Shown piece after piece: positions 1-10,094 of a DNA stretch of 64,000 nucleotides. The stretch's first letter is position 1. The number at the start of each line of letters is the position of its first letter. Below the pieces are notes generated by a model, which saw only the letters and a program-made list of their open reading frames with translations, did not search any database and was not told the DNA's origin. Source of the DNA: Paenibacillus sp. CAA11 (lineage in GTDB: Bacteria > Bacillota > Bacilli > Paenibacillales > Paenibacillaceae); the NCBI RefSeq assembly GCF_003060825.1, contig NZ_CP028922.1, positions 1,288,501-1,352,500 of the forward strand, written 5' to 3'. The position numbers and the translations under genes are program-made.

Positions 1-182
1 ATCATCTCCTTTTCAGTATATAATGGGGATCAGTATCCTATTTTACAAGGAGGCAGGAACGTTTACCACCATGAATGCAAAATTACATTTTGTAAAGCAG
101 AGTGATCTAAAGCTACAATAGCATAAATGCCTTACGGGTAATAGATACATTAGAAGAGAAGGATGATAGGAGTGCAGAACCT

Positions 183-1613
183 ATGAATAACCAAGGGAAT
201 TTATCAAGGCTTCAAGCCTTGCGGGAACATCGGCAATACCCGGAGGAGACCAGCCAGGAGAACACGCGGGCTGCTTATGAACGAGATTATTCACGGCTTA
301 TCCATTCTCCAACCTTCCGGCGTTTACAGGGCAAGTCCCAAGTGTTCGGCGCAGGCACCGGTGATTATTATCGCACCCGGCTTACACACTCTCTGGAGGT
401 TGCCCAGATTGCACGGGAAGCTGCACGAAGTCTGCTCCGGGCTTATCCGCAGGTGAAGACAGAGCTTGCGGAGCATCCAGGGCTGATTATCGACCCCGAG
501 GTTGTTGAATGTGCAGCCATCAGCCATGACTTCGGGCACCCTCCCTTTGGGCATAAGGGAGAGGAAGTGCTTGAAGGAATCTTGGAGAAGCTGATCCAGG
601 AGAAGGCGGATCAGGCGCTGAGAGGGCGGGAGGTCTCGGCTGCCGAGGTGGTGCAGATTACGGAGGAGATCCGGCGGAAGTATGAGCATTTTGAAGGAAA
701 TGCGCACAATTTCCGGCTAATGATGTTCCTGGAGAAGCGCGAGAATGTGGACGGCCTTAACCTGTCGGATGCCGTTCTGCTTGGAACGAATAAATATCCT
801 TATCCCGGTACGGAGAATAAGAAGGGCATGTACCGGCATGAATGGCAGTACATCTCGGAAATTCGGGAGAAGTGGGGGATTCCGGCGAGGAAGAAGACCC
901 TTGAGGCGCAGCTGATGGATCTCTGTGACGATATCGCTTATTCAGCTCACGACCTGGAGGATGGAATCAAAGCAGGGAAAATCGAGGTACATGAGCACTT
1001 CCTGCAGGATGCTCATATTCAGAGCCTAATTGTGGACAAGGTACAGACACTGGATGATTTTTTCTGGAGAGGCTGGTCTGCAGAGCAAATTCTGGCCAAG
1101 GTGGAAGAGGTACTGAGCGAATTCCTGCGGATATGGAACGAGCGAATGCCCACCTGCGAGCATGATTATTCACGGACAAGACGGGAAGTGAAGGCCTATT
1201 GGGTGAGCCGCTTTGTCGGCAGTCTGGGAGTCATTCCGGACGGTGATTGGCAGAAGGTTACCTTTGTGAAGGAAGGGGAGGAAGATGAGGATACACTGCG
1301 CACGGTGAGTGTGCTGAAAAGCTTTGCTTGGGTCACGATGATCCGCGATTTGCGGGTACAGCGGCTGCAAAAGCGCAGCGCCTGGATGATCCAGCGCTTG
1401 TGGGATGCCTTCGTGGACCCGCAGACCTCCAAGTCTATTATCCCCGGGGACTGGCTCCGCAGGTTTGACCGTGATCAGAAGCGGGAGAACCCAATCTGGA
1501 CTTGGGAGCACATGGTGATTGACTATATCGCCGGGATGACAGATGCCTATGCTGAGAAAATATATAATGAGCTGTACGGGCTCAAGGTAGGCACCATTTA
1601 TGATCTGGATTAG
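183..1613 (+). CDS. dgt: dGTP triphosphohydrolase (HD-domain dNTPase)
   Basis: Cytosolic enzyme that cleaves dGTP to deoxyguanosine and triphosphate, adjusting dNTP pools. The 476-residue protein has the HD-superfamily metal site: His69 in RLTHSLEVA, the His115-Asp116 pair in ISHDFGHPPFGH, and a later Asp in LCDDIAYSAHDLEDG. The family hallmark GNAHNFR follows. The start ATG is preceded by a modest GGAG about 10 bases upstream. It converges on tdk, another nucleotide-pool gene, with a shared terminator between them. The motif string is typical of the dGTPase family; substrate preference within the family cannot be read from sequence. Confidence 0.93.
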   Translation: MNNQGNLSRLQALREHRQYPEETSQENTRAAYERDYSRLIHSPTFRRLQGKSQVFGAGTGDYYRTRLTHSLEVAQIAREAARSLLRAYPQVKTELAEHPGLIIDPEVVECAAISHDFGHPPFGHKGEEVLEGILEKLIQEKADQALRGREVSAAEVVQITEEIRRKYEHFEGNAHNFRLMMFLEKRENVDGLNLSDAVLLGTNKYPYPGTENKKGMYRHEWQYISEIREKWGIPARKKTLEAQLMDLCDDIAYSAHDLEDGIKAGKIEVHEHFLQDAHIQSLIVDKVQTLDDFFWRGWSAEQILAKVEEVLSEFLRIWNERMPTCEHDYSRTRREVKAYWVSRFVGSLGVIPDGDWQKVTFVKEGEEDEDTLRTVSVLKSFAWVTMIRDLRVQRLQKRSAWMIQRLWDAFVDPQTSKSIIPGDWLRRFDRDQKRENPIWTWEHMVIDYIAGMTDAYAEKIYNELYGLKVGTIYDLD

Positions 1614-1630
1614 AAAATAGGAGAAAATTA

Positions 1631-1672
1631 AAAGGCTGCGGGCTTCATCCTATGGATGCTGCCGCAGCCTTT
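1631..1672. terminator. Bidirectional terminator between dgt and tdk
   Basis: An 11-bp stem AAAGGCTGCGG/CCGCAGCCTTT encloses a second small pairing, CATCC/GGATG. A-rich DNA on the left and T-rich DNA on the right let it serve both converging genes. Confidence 0.8.
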
Positions 1673-1688
1673 GATTATTTGAACCGGC

Positions 1689-2258
1689 TTAGAGGGGAGG
1701 ATGGGCATGGCATTTTCGGCAGACCGGGTAGTAGGATTCGCTGCCCCCGATCTGGATTTGCTCTCCGGTATACACCGGCTTGCCGTCCTTGACGCGCAGG
1801 TTCATTGTCGCTTTACGCGCGCAGAACCAGCAGATCGTCTTCATTTCTTCAATCTTGTCCGCATAGATAAGCATGAGGCGGCTGCCTTCGAACAGATGGT
1901 TCTGGAAATCATTCTTCAGTCCGAAGCCCATCACCGGCACGTCCAGCTCGTCAACAATACGAACCAGTTGCAGGATGCCAGTTTCGTTCATGAATTGGCA
2001 CTCATCCACCAACACACAGTACGGCTTGGGTTCGTGATCGCGGACAATCCCATAGATATCCGTATCATCATAGATGGGAATGGCTTGACGCCGCAGCCCG
2101 ATCCGCGAGGAGACAAAGCCGACTTCGTCGCGATCGTCCACCGCCGAGGTGAAGATCAGGACCGGTTTATTTTGTTCTTCATAATTGTGAGCCACCTTCA
2201 GAATCTCGATGGATTTCCCGCTGTTCATGGCTCCGTATTTAAAAAATAATTGTGCCAA
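1689..2258 (-). CDS. tdk: Thymidine kinase
   Basis: Phosphorylates thymidine to dTMP with ATP (salvage pathway). From the TTG start the protein is 189 residues and begins [24 protein letters not shown] is the P-loop. The lasso/zinc region carries CWFC and CRKCH cysteines, and the DECQFM segment is the Walker B and catalytic region. A longer reading from 2303 would overlap the upstream gene; the TTG at 2258 has a GGGGA Shine-Dalgarno about 9 bases upstream and restores the usual family N-terminus. The N-terminal sequence resembles the enterobacterial-type enzyme rather than what I recall of B. subtilis Tdk. It lies 23 bp downstream of the FrnE-like gene and is probably co-transcribed with it. 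Confidence 0.93.
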   Translation of the reverse strand: MAQLFFKYGAMNSGKSIEILKVAHNYEEQNKPVLIFTSAVDDRDEVGFVSSRIGLRRQAIPIYDDTDIYGIVRDHEPKPYCVLVDECQFMNETGILQLVRIVDELDVPVMGFGLKNDFQNHLFEGSRLMLIYADKIEEMKTICWFCARKATMNLRVKDGKPVYTGEQIQIGGSESYYPVCRKCHAHPPL

Positions 2259-2281
2259 CGCTTTCGTTCCCCTTTTCTGCT

Positions 2282-2995
2282 TTAAGCCTTCTTTGGTGCA
2301 CACACGCCATCAACACAGCTGCCCGGATCCATGTCCTCTTGATTCAGCAAGGTTAGAGGATGTTCTTCTTCCCAGATCTTAAGCAGCGCCTCCCGGAATG
2401 CTTGTTCGGGTTGAGCCCCGGAGATTCCGTACTTGTGGTTAATGACAAAGAACGGAACGCCGCGAATGCCGAGGCGCTCACCGTCGCTCTCGTCCTTGCG
2501 CACTTCGGCCTCATAACGGCCGCTGCGAAGCGCTTCTGCAGCTTCAGCGGCAGAAAGCCCGACCTCTGCGGCCATGGAAGCCAGCGCCTCTCGGTCGCCG
2601 ATAGACTCTGCGCGGGTAAATACGGCTTGGAACAGGCGCTCGGCCATTTCATTCATCTTGCCGTATTCTGCTGCAAAGTGAACAAGGCGATGGGCATCGA
2701 AGGAGTTGGTCAGTACCATGGAGTCCATATTATAGTCCAGCCCAACCTCGGCAGCTTGAGCCGTAATGCGCAGGCTATTCTCTCTGGCCTGCTCCCGGCT
2801 CATCCCGTATTTCACAGCGATTGCTTCATGTACATCATGATCCGTAGTGTGTGGGGCCTCCGGATCAAGCTCGAAGCTGCGGAGGACCACTTCCACTTCC
2901 TCCTTGTGCTCGAAGCCGCTTAGCGCTTGCTCAAAGCGGCGTTTGCCAATATAACAAAACGGACACATAAAGTCCGACCATATTTCAATTTTCAT
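2282..2995 (-). CDS. DsbA-family oxidoreductase, FrnE-like
   Basis: A 237-residue thioredoxin-fold protein of the DsbA/FrnE group. The active-site CPFC sits at the N-terminus in [16 protein letters not shown], followed by the long helical insertion and the cis-proline segment GVPFFVIN typical of the family. No signal peptide is visible, so it should act in the cytosol as a disulfide oxidoreductase or isomerase. A C-terminal CVDGVC pair is an extra redox-capable motif. It heads a likely two-gene transcript with tdk and is divergent from the carboxylesterase. The physiological substrate is unknown. Confidence 0.87.
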   Translation of the reverse strand: MKIEIWSDFMCPFCYIGKRRFEQALSGFEHKEEVEVVLRSFELDPEAPHTTDHDVHEAIAVKYGMSREQARENSLRITAQAAEVGLDYNMDSMVLTNSFDAHRLVHFAAEYGKMNEMAERLFQAVFTRAESIGDREALASMAAEVGLSAAEAAEALRSGRYEAEVRKDESDGERLGIRGVPFFVINHKYGISGAQPEQAFREALLKIWEEEHPLTLLNQEDMDPGSCVDGVCAPKKA

Positions 2996-3173
2996 GTCTG
3001 CACCCCCATCAAAAATAGGACTTTTGCTTAAGACCTAAGCTATATCTTATCACACCTCAGAGAGATTTTTGAATTGCATCTAGCGTTCTGTTATGTTGTA
3101 AGAGTGGTAAATAGAGGTAGAAGCAGACGGATTGAATAGCGATATAGATGATAACTGAAAGGATGTTGGACTC

Positions 3174-4643
3174 ATGCCTATGGATGTAGTCATTTCTACT
3201 CGTTATGGACAGTTGAAGGGAAGCAAGGAGCAAGGAATTAATGTGTGGCGCGGGATTCCTTATGCGAAGCCGCCGGTAGGGGCCCTTCGTTTTCGGGCTC
3301 CCAAGCCTCCGCATAGCTGGGAGGGCATCCGGGATGCCCTTCGCTTCGGGCCTCCCAGCTTACAGCCTAATGACCAGGCATCCGGCTTGATGGGTGCGGG
3401 GCAAGATATCCCGGACCCTTCGGAGGATTGCCTTTACCTTAACGTGTGGGCGCCCGACACGCCTTCGCAGACGCCCCGTCCTGTCATGGTCTGGATTCAT
3501 GGCGGAGCTTTTGTCTCCGGGGCAGGCAGTGTGCCTATCTATGATGGAAGACAGTTGGCCGCGAGAGGGGATTTGATTGTCGTCACGATCAATTATCGCC
3601 TGGGGCCCTTCGGCTTTCTGCACCTGTCCTCCTTCGGACAGGAATATGATGCGAATGTAGGCTTGCTCGATCAGATTGCGGCCCTGGAATGGGTGCGGGA
3701 CAATATTGAAGCGTTTGGCGGAGATCCGCACCGGGTTACGGTGTTTGGCGAATCGGCGGGCAGCATGAGCATCGCGGCGCTCTTGGCCATGCCGGCAGCC
3801 AAAGGGCTGTTCCAGGCCGCGATCATGGAGAGCGGCGCATCACAGGTGCTGGCTCCGCAGCCGTCCGCAATGATTGCGGCGGGTTTCCTGCGTGAGCTGG
3901 GCCTAGCGGCGCCGGATCTGGCGGCGCTCCGGGCGCTGCCGGCAGAGCACATCTTTGAAGCCGGCGAAGCGCTGAAGCGGCGAATCGGAGGCGAGATGAG
4001 CCTGCTGTTCCAGCCGGCGATAGATCCGGCGACGCTGCCGGAGGAGCCGGCGGCCGCCATCGAGCGGGGAGCCGCCGCAGGGATACCGCTCCTGATCGGC
4101 ACCAATCGCGACGAAGGCGCCTTCTTCATTCGCGAAGGCGGACAGGTAATGAGTCCTGAAGAGATTGAACAGACGCTTGAGCATATGACGGGTATCAAGG
4201 GTGCAGGAAAGCTGGCCTCGAACTATCCAGCAACCATACAGGGCCAAGCTCAAGTATTGACGGATCTGTTCTTCTGGCGCTCGGCGCTTCGCTTCGCCGA
4301 GGGGCAGGCAGCGCATGCACCGGTTTGGATGTACCGGTTCGACTGGACCTTGCCCGGGCATCCGTTGTTTGGCCAAGCCGTCCATGCAGCCGAGCTGGTC
4401 TTTGTGTTTCATAACCTTCATCTGCTGCGCTACACAGGCATTACAGCCGATGAAGGGATGGAGCAGCTGGCAGAGCGGATGCAGGATGCCTGGATTGCCT
4501 TTGCCTATCAAGGGGATCCGCAGACCGAGGCCCAGCCGTGGCCGGCTTATGACACCGGGAAGCGGATGACCCTGGTGTTTGACCGGAAGGATTCGCTGGT
4601 CGAAGATCCTGACGGAGAGAAGCGGGCGCTCATAGGCATGTGA
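3174..4643 (+). CDS. Carboxylesterase type B (para-nitrobenzyl esterase-like)
   Basis: A 489-residue alpha/beta hydrolase that cleaves carboxylic esters. Signatures in order are the N-terminal [11 protein letters not shown] block, EDCLYLNVW, the oxyanion hole HGGAFVSG, nucleophile Ser194 in FGESAGS, the acid in NRDEGAFF, and a C-terminal His in the [10 protein letters not shown] region. No signal peptide is seen, matching the cytosolic PnbA type. The ATG at 3174 has AAAGGA about 10 bases upstream. It is transcribed divergently from the FrnE-like gene and precedes an aldehyde dehydrogenase by 61 bp, suggesting a shared transcript. Natural substrate unknown. Confidence 0.9.
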   Translation: MPMDVVISTRYGQLKGSKEQGINVWRGIPYAKPPVGALRFRAPKPPHSWEGIRDALRFGPPSLQPNDQASGLMGAGQDIPDPSEDCLYLNVWAPDTPSQTPRPVMVWIHGGAFVSGAGSVPIYDGRQLAARGDLIVVTINYRLGPFGFLHLSSFGQEYDANVGLLDQIAALEWVRDNIEAFGGDPHRVTVFGESAGSMSIAALLAMPAAKGLFQAAIMESGASQVLAPQPSAMIAAGFLRELGLAAPDLAALRALPAEHIFEAGEALKRRIGGEMSLLFQPAIDPATLPEEPAAAIERGAAAGIPLLIGTNRDEGAFFIREGGQVMSPEEIEQTLEHMTGIKGAGKLASNYPATIQGQAQVLTDLFFWRSALRFAEGQAAHAPVWMYRFDWTLPGHPLFGQAVHAAELVFVFHNLHLLRYTGITADEGMEQLAERMQDAWIAFAYQGDPQTEAQPWPAYDTGKRMTLVFDRKDSLVEDPDGEKRALIGM

Positions 4644-4704
4644 TACCCTGCGGACTTATAGAGCCAAGGGCTCAAGATATCTTACCGGAAAGAAGTGCTT
4701 AAAA

Positions 4705-6090
4705 TTGATAGAGAGTTCGGCTTATTCCCTTCCTGAGGTCTTATCCCGCCAGCGAAGCTGGTTCCAGCAGGGGAATACGCGTGCGATTCAGGGCAGGCTG
4801 GCAGCCTTGAGCAGATTGAAGGCAGCGATTAAGGCTTATGAGCCTAGGCTGATTCAGGCCTTATATGAGGATTTAGGCAAATCGGAATTGGAAGCTTTTA
4901 TGACCGAAATCGGCATCGTCCTGGATGAGCTGAGCCGGACCTTGCGGCATCTGCCGGCATGGGCCAGGCCAAAGCGGGTAAAGACCGTGCTGACCCATTT
5001 GGGCTCCAAAGGGAGAATACTCTCAGAGCCCTATGGCACCGTGCTGATTATGGCACCCTGGAACTATCCGTTCCAGCTGGCCATTTCTCCCTTGATCGGA
5101 GCTATTGCAGCGGGAAATACCGTAGTGCTCAAGCCTTCAGAGCTTTCTCCGGCCGTATCGGGTGTGCTTGAAGAACTGCTGGCTGAGGTGTTCCCGCCAG
5201 AGTATGTTAGGGTCGTTCAAGGCGGGGTTGACGTCAGCACGGCTCTGCTGGAGCAGAAGTTCGATTATATTTTCTTCACGGGAAGCGTGCCTGTCGGGAG
5301 AGTGGTGATGAAGGCAGCGGCCCGGCATTTGACACCTGTTACACTGGAGCTTGGGGGCAAGAGCCCCTGTATTGTGCATAAGGACGCGGACATTAAGCTT
5401 GCCGCAAGGCGCATTATGTTCGGGAAATTGACCAATGCTGGACAGACCTGCATCGCCCCGGATTATTTATGGGTGCACTCGGAAGTGAAGCAGGAGTTGC
5501 TTAAGGCATTCCGCAGTGTGATCACAGAATTCTATGGGGACAAGCCGCTGATGAGCCCTTCTTATGGGAAAATGATCAGCCGCAGACATTTTGATCGGCA
5601 AACCGGATTTCTACAGGATGCAGTAGCTGTCATTGGCGGTGAATTTGATCCGAAGACGTTGAAGATTGCGCCAACCGTGCTGGACCAGGTGACCTGGGAT
5701 ATGCCGGTCATGCAGGAGGAAATATTCGGTCCGCTGCTTCCGCTGCTGGAGTACACGGATTTGGAGGAGGTCATACGGGTGACATCCGCCCATCCCAAAC
5801 CGCTTGCTCTCTACCTATTTACCCGGGACCGGAAGGTGGAAGAGCAGGTGCTAAGCCGTATTTCCTTCGGTGGCGGGACAGTGAATGATACGCTTATGCA
5901 TCTGGCCACGCCTTATCTTCCCTTTGGCGGGGTGGGGGAGAGCGGGATGGGGAGCTATCACGGGCGCCAGAGCTTCAGAACGTTTTCGCATGAGAAAAGT
6001 GTGCTGAAGCAGACGAACCTGTTTGATTTAAGCCTCCGTTATCCTTCCTCCAAACGGGGGCTCCGCTGGATTCGTAAACTGCTCAAGTAA
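4705..6090 (+). CDS. Aldehyde dehydrogenase (class 3-like)
   Basis: NAD(P)-dependent oxidation of aldehydes to carboxylates. The 461-residue protein lacks the longer N-terminus of class 1/2 enzymes and resembles the short YwdH/ALDH3 group. Visible are APWNYPF (Asn120), catalytic Glu215 in LELGGKSP, catalytic Cys249 in NAGQTCIAP, and EEIFGPLLP. The reading frame opens at TTG 4705 behind GGAAAGAAG. Esterase plus dehydrogenase could form a short ester-to-acid detoxification route, but that is inference. A strong terminator follows. Confidence 0.9.
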   Translation: MIESSAYSLPEVLSRQRSWFQQGNTRAIQGRLAALSRLKAAIKAYEPRLIQALYEDLGKSELEAFMTEIGIVLDELSRTLRHLPAWARPKRVKTVLTHLGSKGRILSEPYGTVLIMAPWNYPFQLAISPLIGAIAAGNTVVLKPSELSPAVSGVLEELLAEVFPPEYVRVVQGGVDVSTALLEQKFDYIFFTGSVPVGRVVMKAAARHLTPVTLELGGKSPCIVHKDADIKLAARRIMFGKLTNAGQTCIAPDYLWVHSEVKQELLKAFRSVITEFYGDKPLMSPSYGKMISRRHFDRQTGFLQDAVAVIGGEFDPKTLKIAPTVLDQVTWDMPVMQEEIFGPLLPLLEYTDLEEVIRVTSAHPKPLALYLFTRDRKVEEQVLSRISFGGGTVNDTLMHLATPYLPFGGVGESGMGSYHGRQSFRTFSHEKSVLKQTNLFDLSLRYPSSKRGLRWIRKLLK

Positions 6091-6110
6091 ATAGCAGATG
6101 AGGTCTAAGG

Positions 6111-6155
6111 CTGTTCGAGAGACTAGGTGTTTTTTGTCTCTCGAACAGTCTTTTT
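6111..6155 (+). terminator. Intrinsic terminator after aldehyde dehydrogenase
   Basis: A 13-bp perfect stem, CTGTTCGAGAGAC/GTCTCTCGAACAG, with a short loop is followed by C and five T residues. Confidence 0.88.
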
Positions 6156-6248
6156 GATCATGCTGGGAATACAGAAATTAAATTAGGGGGCGCTCAATTT
6201 GTTATGTTAATTATCGAAAAACAAACCTAAAAGTTAGTATTGTTATTA

Positions 6249-6277
6249 TAGACTTCCCTAAGCGACTTGCATATAAT
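6249..6277 (+). promoter_or_regulatory. Sigma-A-like promoter of the leader RNA before the CPBP gene
   Basis: TAGACT (6249-6254) and a perfect TATAAT (6272-6277) are separated by exactly 17 bases. The predicted start is near 6284, about 300 nt upstream of the next reading frame. Confidence 0.55.
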
Positions 6278-6283
6278 CGTAAT

Positions 6284-6490
6284 GTGGAGCGCTTTCATTT
6301 TGTTATTTAACACAATGTGACAGGATATTTCATATTTTTGTTAGATAACAAAAGAGACTTTTGTATTGTTGGAACAGAGTAAACAGTCCCCCGCGGATTC
6401 GAGGGGGAAGGCAGTCGTGTATATGGACGATCTAATGTCAGAGTGAGATTAGAAAGCCGTCTTTTCTATAAGCGAAAGGCGGCTTTTCTA
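6284..6490 (+). ncRNA. Candidate structured leader or small RNA, unknown family
   Basis: The 491-bp gap between the aldehyde dehydrogenase and CPBP genes holds no normal gene. A good promoter, a GC-rich hairpin (TCCCCC at about 6388, GAGGGGGA at about 6401) and an intrinsic terminator (AAAGCCGTCTTT pairing with AAAGGCGGCTTT, 6453-6488, then T-rich) together outline a transcript of about 205 nt. A tiny in-frame GTG/ATG reading frame (6417-6446, nine codons) sits between hairpin and terminator and could be a leader peptide. I compared it with riboswitch consensus patterns I know (ydaO, GEMM, T-box, ZTP, guanidine, yybP) and saw no match. It may be a free small RNA or an attenuator for the gene at 6582. 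Confidence 0.4.
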
Positions 6491-6581
6491 TGCTTTATTT
6501 TTCATATACGGAGGCTGCGGATTGGATTAATATGTAAATAGATATCTGTAATTTAAATTTCAAGGAGGGAAGGCTTAGCGC

Positions 6582-7463
6582 ATGAAAAAGTGGTTTGTAA
6601 ATCCAAGCGGGGGGTGGAGGTCCGGCTGGGACATTTTAGCGGTGGTAGCGGCTTGTTTTCTGCTTACGGCATTATTCTCAATGTTGTTCTCTCTGAACAT
6701 AGGGGGGCGCTCCTTGTTCCCGCATGCTGCATGGATGGAGCTGCTTAAGACCAGCGGGCCTTACATCATGATTGTGATCGTGTTTACCGTGAAGGTCGTT
6801 CAGAAGAGAAGCTTATCTTCCATTGGACTGACCCGGCCGGACGGCCGCAATTTTGCAGGAGGGTTTATCTTCGGAGGGCTGTCGATCATGCTGGTTCTTG
6901 GTGTACTCTGGCTGCTGGATCAGTTAACATTACAGGGCAGATTGGGAAGCCCGGACTTCTCTAATATCGATCCGGTTAACCTTCTCATCACCGCCTTGTT
7001 TGCGGGAATTTGCGAGGAGGCCCTGTTCAGAGGCTATATCCAGCATACCTTGGCCCGGCGTATGCCGATATTCCTTGCTGTTCTGATTACCTCGGCTGCG
7101 TTCTCGCTGGCGCACTTGCCGAATCCAGGCTATTCCTTCTTGAGTTTCCTGAACATTCTCCTTATCGCTTTCTTCTTCTCACTGATGACGCTACGCACAG
7201 GGAATATTTACTTCGCCATGGCTTATCATACCGCCTGGAATTTGTTCCAAGGGGACATCTTTGGAACTTCAGTGAGCGGTACACTCTTCCATGGAATCTA
7301 TCCTCTGAAACTATCAGGCAGCAGTTGGCTGACCGGCGGGGATTTCGGTTTGGAAGGAGGGCTGGTTACTACCGCCTTGCTCATTGTGCTAAATCTGCTG
7401 GTCGGTATTCCTATGCTCCGTAACTCATCTGCTTATCGTTCGGCTTATCAGCAGCGCCTGTAA
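6582..7463 (+). CDS. CPBP-family intramembrane metalloprotease
   Basis: A 293-residue polytopic membrane protein of the CAAX protease/bacteriocin-processing (CPBP, Abi) family, predicted to cleave within the membrane. The three family motifs are present: EEALFR (Glu145, Glu146, Arg150), FSLAH (Phe174, His178) and HTAWN near residue 220. About seven or eight hydrophobic segments surround them. The ATG has AAGGAGG about 13 bases upstream. An intrinsic terminator ends only about 95 bases before the start, so expression may be controlled by the leader. Members act in protein processing, bacteriocin immunity or stress; the substrate here is unknown. Confidence 0.88.
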   Translation: MKKWFVNPSGGWRSGWDILAVVAACFLLTALFSMLFSLNIGGRSLFPHAAWMELLKTSGPYIMIVIVFTVKVVQKRSLSSIGLTRPDGRNFAGGFIFGGLSIMLVLGVLWLLDQLTLQGRLGSPDFSNIDPVNLLITALFAGICEEALFRGYIQHTLARRMPIFLAVLITSAAFSLAHLPNPGYSFLSFLNILLIAFFFSLMTLRTGNIYFAMAYHTAWNLFQGDIFGTSVSGTLFHGIYPLKLSGSSWLTGGDFGLEGGLVTTALLIVLNLLVGIPMLRNSSAYRSAYQQRL

Positions 7464-7562
7464 TGTGCGTTTGTAGTGTGACCTCTTGAATTGCAAACCC
7501 CTGATCTTTGATTGATAATGAAAGTAATATATGCCTATTTGGTAGGGGGTACATAACCGAAC

Positions 7563-9194
7563 ATGAAACCGATCACTGAAATAGCAAGACAAACAGGAAT
7601 TCTGGAAGAACATTTGGAGCCCTATGGCAGATTTAAAGCAAAGCTGAATCCGTCGCTCTGGAAAGAGCTCAAGGATAAGCCCGATGGCAAGCTGGTATTG
7701 GTTACGGCGGTAAATCCTACTCCTGCGGGCGAAGGGAAGACATTAACCACGATTGGGCTTGCGCAGGCGCTAAATGCAGCCGGACGACGCACAGTTGCAG
7801 CGCTGAGAGAGCCTTCCCTGGGCCCATGCTTCGGCATGAAGGGTGGAGCAACAGGGAGCGGGAAGGCGCAGATTGTTCCGGCAGAGGACATTAATTTGCA
7901 CTTTACGGGAGATCTGCATGCGATTACTTCCGCCCATAATTTGCTGTCGGCATTGATTGACAATCATATTTTCCATGGCAATGCCCTACGGCTGAATCCA
8001 GGCCGTATTGTCTGGAAGCGGGCGATGGATATGAATGATCGCGGTCTGCGCAGCATCGTTACCGGGCTTGGTCCCGGCAATGGCACCGTGCGGGAAAGCG
8101 GCTTCCTGATCACATCCGCTTCGGAGGTGATGGCCGTTCTCTGCCTGAGTGAGAATATGCAGGACTTAAAGCGGCGGCTGGGGCGAATGCTGATTGGTTA
8201 TACGGAGAACGGTGAGCCGGTTACAGCAGAAGCCTTAGGTGCAGTAGAGCCCATGGCCGTACTGCTGAAGGAGGCGCTCAAGCCAAACTTGGTACAGACT
8301 CTTGAAGGGACTCCCGTCCTGGTTCACGGAGGGCCGTTCGCTAATATTGCCCATGGCTGCAGCAGTCTTATTGCAACGAAGACTGCTTTGAAGCTGGGCG
8401 AGATTGCCATAACAGAGGCCGGATTTGGCGCGGAGCTGGGAGCTGAGAAGTTCTTCGACATCAAGTGCAGACAATCGGGTCTTCGACCGGATGCAGCCGT
8501 GCTCGTGGTGACAGCCAAGGCGCTTAAGTATAACGGCGGCCTTCCGAAGCAGCAGCTGGGTGAAGAGAATCTCCCAGCATTGCGGCAGGGTATGGCGAAC
8601 ATGAGAAGGCACTTAATGAACCTACAGAAATTTGGTGTTCCTGTGCTCGTGGCGATCAATCATTTTGAATCGGACAGTCAAGCAGAAGTTGATTGTATTC
8701 TGGAAGAATGCAGCAAGCTTAACATCCCGGCCGAAGTGTCGAAGGTGTGGGCGGAGGGAAGCCGCGGAGGCGAGAAGCTGGCACAGCGCTTGATCCGTCT
8801 TCTGGATGTAGAGCCTTCCCGCTTTGCTCCACTGTATGACAGCAGTCTAGATTTGAAGAGTAAGATTGAGACGATTGTTAAAGAGGTATATGGAGGAGCA
8901 GCCGTATCCTATTCTGCAGCAGCGGGCAAGGCTCTTGCCGGTATAGAAGCTTTAGGCTATGCTGCTTATCCGGTGTGCATGGCTAAGACGCCGTACTCTT
9001 TCTCCGATCAGCCAGCTCTGCTCGGTGCTCCAGAGGGCTTTACAGTGACAGTCTCAAATGTCTCACTCTCTGCAGGAGCGGGCTTTGTGGTGGTGGAGAC
9101 CGGGAATACGATGACGATGCCCGGACTGCCCAAGGTTCCGGCAGCTCAGCAGATTCGCCTGACTGAGGACGGGCAAATTGAAGGACTCATTTAG
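7563..9194 (+). CDS. fhs: Formate-tetrahydrofolate ligase
   Basis: ATP-dependent ligation of formate to tetrahydrofolate, giving 10-formyl-THF for one-carbon metabolism. The 543-residue protein has the diagnostic P-loop TPAGEGKT at 53-60, EPSLGPCFGMKGGATG, the PFANIAHG segment and the C-terminal TMTMPGLPKVP. Length is slightly below the usual ~555. The start ATG follows an AGGGGG about 13 bases upstream. The last 22 codons and the downstream terminator are duplicated 3.6 kb away. PurU at 42.6 kb consumes the same cofactor. Confidence 0.96.
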   Translation: MKPITEIARQTGILEEHLEPYGRFKAKLNPSLWKELKDKPDGKLVLVTAVNPTPAGEGKTLTTIGLAQALNAAGRRTVAALREPSLGPCFGMKGGATGSGKAQIVPAEDINLHFTGDLHAITSAHNLLSALIDNHIFHGNALRLNPGRIVWKRAMDMNDRGLRSIVTGLGPGNGTVRESGFLITSASEVMAVLCLSENMQDLKRRLGRMLIGYTENGEPVTAEALGAVEPMAVLLKEALKPNLVQTLEGTPVLVHGGPFANIAHGCSSLIATKTALKLGEIAITEAGFGAELGAEKFFDIKCRQSGLRPDAAVLVVTAKALKYNGGLPKQQLGEENLPALRQGMANMRRHLMNLQKFGVPVLVAINHFESDSQAEVDCILEECSKLNIPAEVSKVWAEGSRGGEKLAQRLIRLLDVEPSRFAPLYDSSLDLKSKIETIVKEVYGGAAVSYSAAAGKALAGIEALGYAAYPVCMAKTPYSFSDQPALLGAPEGFTVTVSNVSLSAGAGFVVVETGNTMTMPGLPKVPAAQQIRLTEDGQIEGLI

Positions 9195-9225
9195 AATCAT
9201 TCATAGATGTTCTTTTGATCGAAAC

Positions 9226-9270
9226 AGCACCTTTTCAGCGGCGGAAATGCTAAGAAGAGGTGCTTTATTT
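9226..9270. terminator. Terminator between fhs and the bactofilin remnant
   Basis: AGCACCTTTT pairs with AAGAGGTGCT around a 17-base loop, then T-rich DNA. It lies inside the direct repeat and recurs unchanged at 12830-12874. Confidence 0.7.
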
Positions 9271-9603
9271 TATTCATGGAAGTTCACTTGTACTTACATA
9301 TTTCACACTGGATTTGGGATGGATCGTCAGACTGCGGCTGTAGCGAATGATCTCGATTTTGCAGCCGGGTCCAATCACAATATCTTCTCCTTCAACAAGC
9401 TTGGCATGGGGGCGGTACAGGTTGATGTGCGGGCTCTTGAGGGTGTGGCAGTAAGTCTTCGGAATGGCTGCATCAGGGTATTCAGCATACGGGAGGAAGG
9501 CTTGACGATAATGCTCTGTCCGGCCTTTATCTGTTCAGCGCGGCAGGCTGAGCCTAGGCGGCGCTCAATCGTTCGTGTCGTGAATAGGCGGTTTTCCCGG
9601 ACT
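9270..9603 (-). pseudogene. Truncated, frameshifted bactofilin (polymer-forming protein) fragment
   Basis: This stretch matches the C-terminal half of the intact bactofilin at 12874-13515, including CRAEQIKAGQSIIVKPSSR and LMQPFRRLT. About 100 N-terminal residues are missing because homology stops near 9603. A one-base deletion in the run before GTAAGTCTTC and a compensating one-base insertion near 9295 put the middle out of frame. It has no start signal. It reads as the dead half of a gene interrupted when the neighbouring island arrived. Confidence 0.8.
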
Positions 9604-10094
9604 GCTTGTTCCACTACTGAAAGATTGTTAGCTTTTCAAATGAGTTGACTCATGAGGGACATATGTAGTTTCTAAAACCTGACATAACAGCCAGACTTTT
9701 TAACGTTTAAGTGTATTTATTAGAGATTTATAACTTATTAATCACTCACGCCAAATTTTGGATGGTTTCAATATATAGACATAAAAATACACTTCATTCC
9801 AATAAAAGTAAGTTTCCGATGAGAAAATTAACATATAATGTATTTTAATGATGTTAAAGTATACAAAGATTAAAAAAATCGAAATGAGATTTATTTGAGA
9901 GCGTAAAATATCTTGTGTCAATAGATGAATAGAAAAAAGGAAGACTTTTTCTTGTAGAATTGAGTCACCAAACAAGATTTTTTCGCTCTCACCTGGAATC
10001 TGCTATGATCATCTGCTTGAAATGGAACTCAAATGCCAAGAGATCGTTGCCAGCGACTCAATGATGTGAAAAAGTTGTAAAGGAGAAAATTAAA
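9604..10094. other. AT-rich stretch without a recognisable gene
   Basis: About 490 bp between the bactofilin remnant and the ABC ATPase. It is strongly AT-rich, unlike the DNA before 9600. The only open frames are short and low-complexity. A short patch at about 9975-10070 has more balanced composition and carries the tail of a plus-strand frame ending at a TGA near 10068, possibly a gene remnant I cannot identify. No convincing promoter was found for the ABC genes. Confidence 0.5.

Larger units (their letters stand above)
9127..9603. repeat. Direct repeat, left copy (fhs 3' end plus bactofilin 3' part)
   Basis: About 477 bp that recur at 12731-13205, beginning at TGCCCAAGG inside fhs and running through the fhs stop, its terminator and roughly half of a bactofilin gene on the other strand. 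The first 150 bp differ at only about four positions; the bactofilin part is more diverged, giving roughly 93 percent identity by eye. The copies bracket the AT-rich ABC-transporter island. Confidence 0.9.

Noticed and set aside
71-121. 16-codon frame upstream of dgt
   Set aside because: The AAGGAGG is 16 bases from the ATG, too far, and the peptide has no recognisable feature; the region is more likely the dgt upstream region or the end of a transcript from outside the window.
6282-6296. cre-like sequence TGAAAGCGCTCCACA
   Set aside because: Only one half matches the CcpA consensus; the other half fails at three positions.
9742-9975. 77-codon hydrophobic frame on the minus strand
   Set aside because: Low-complexity AT-rich DNA, no ribosome site, no family resemblance.
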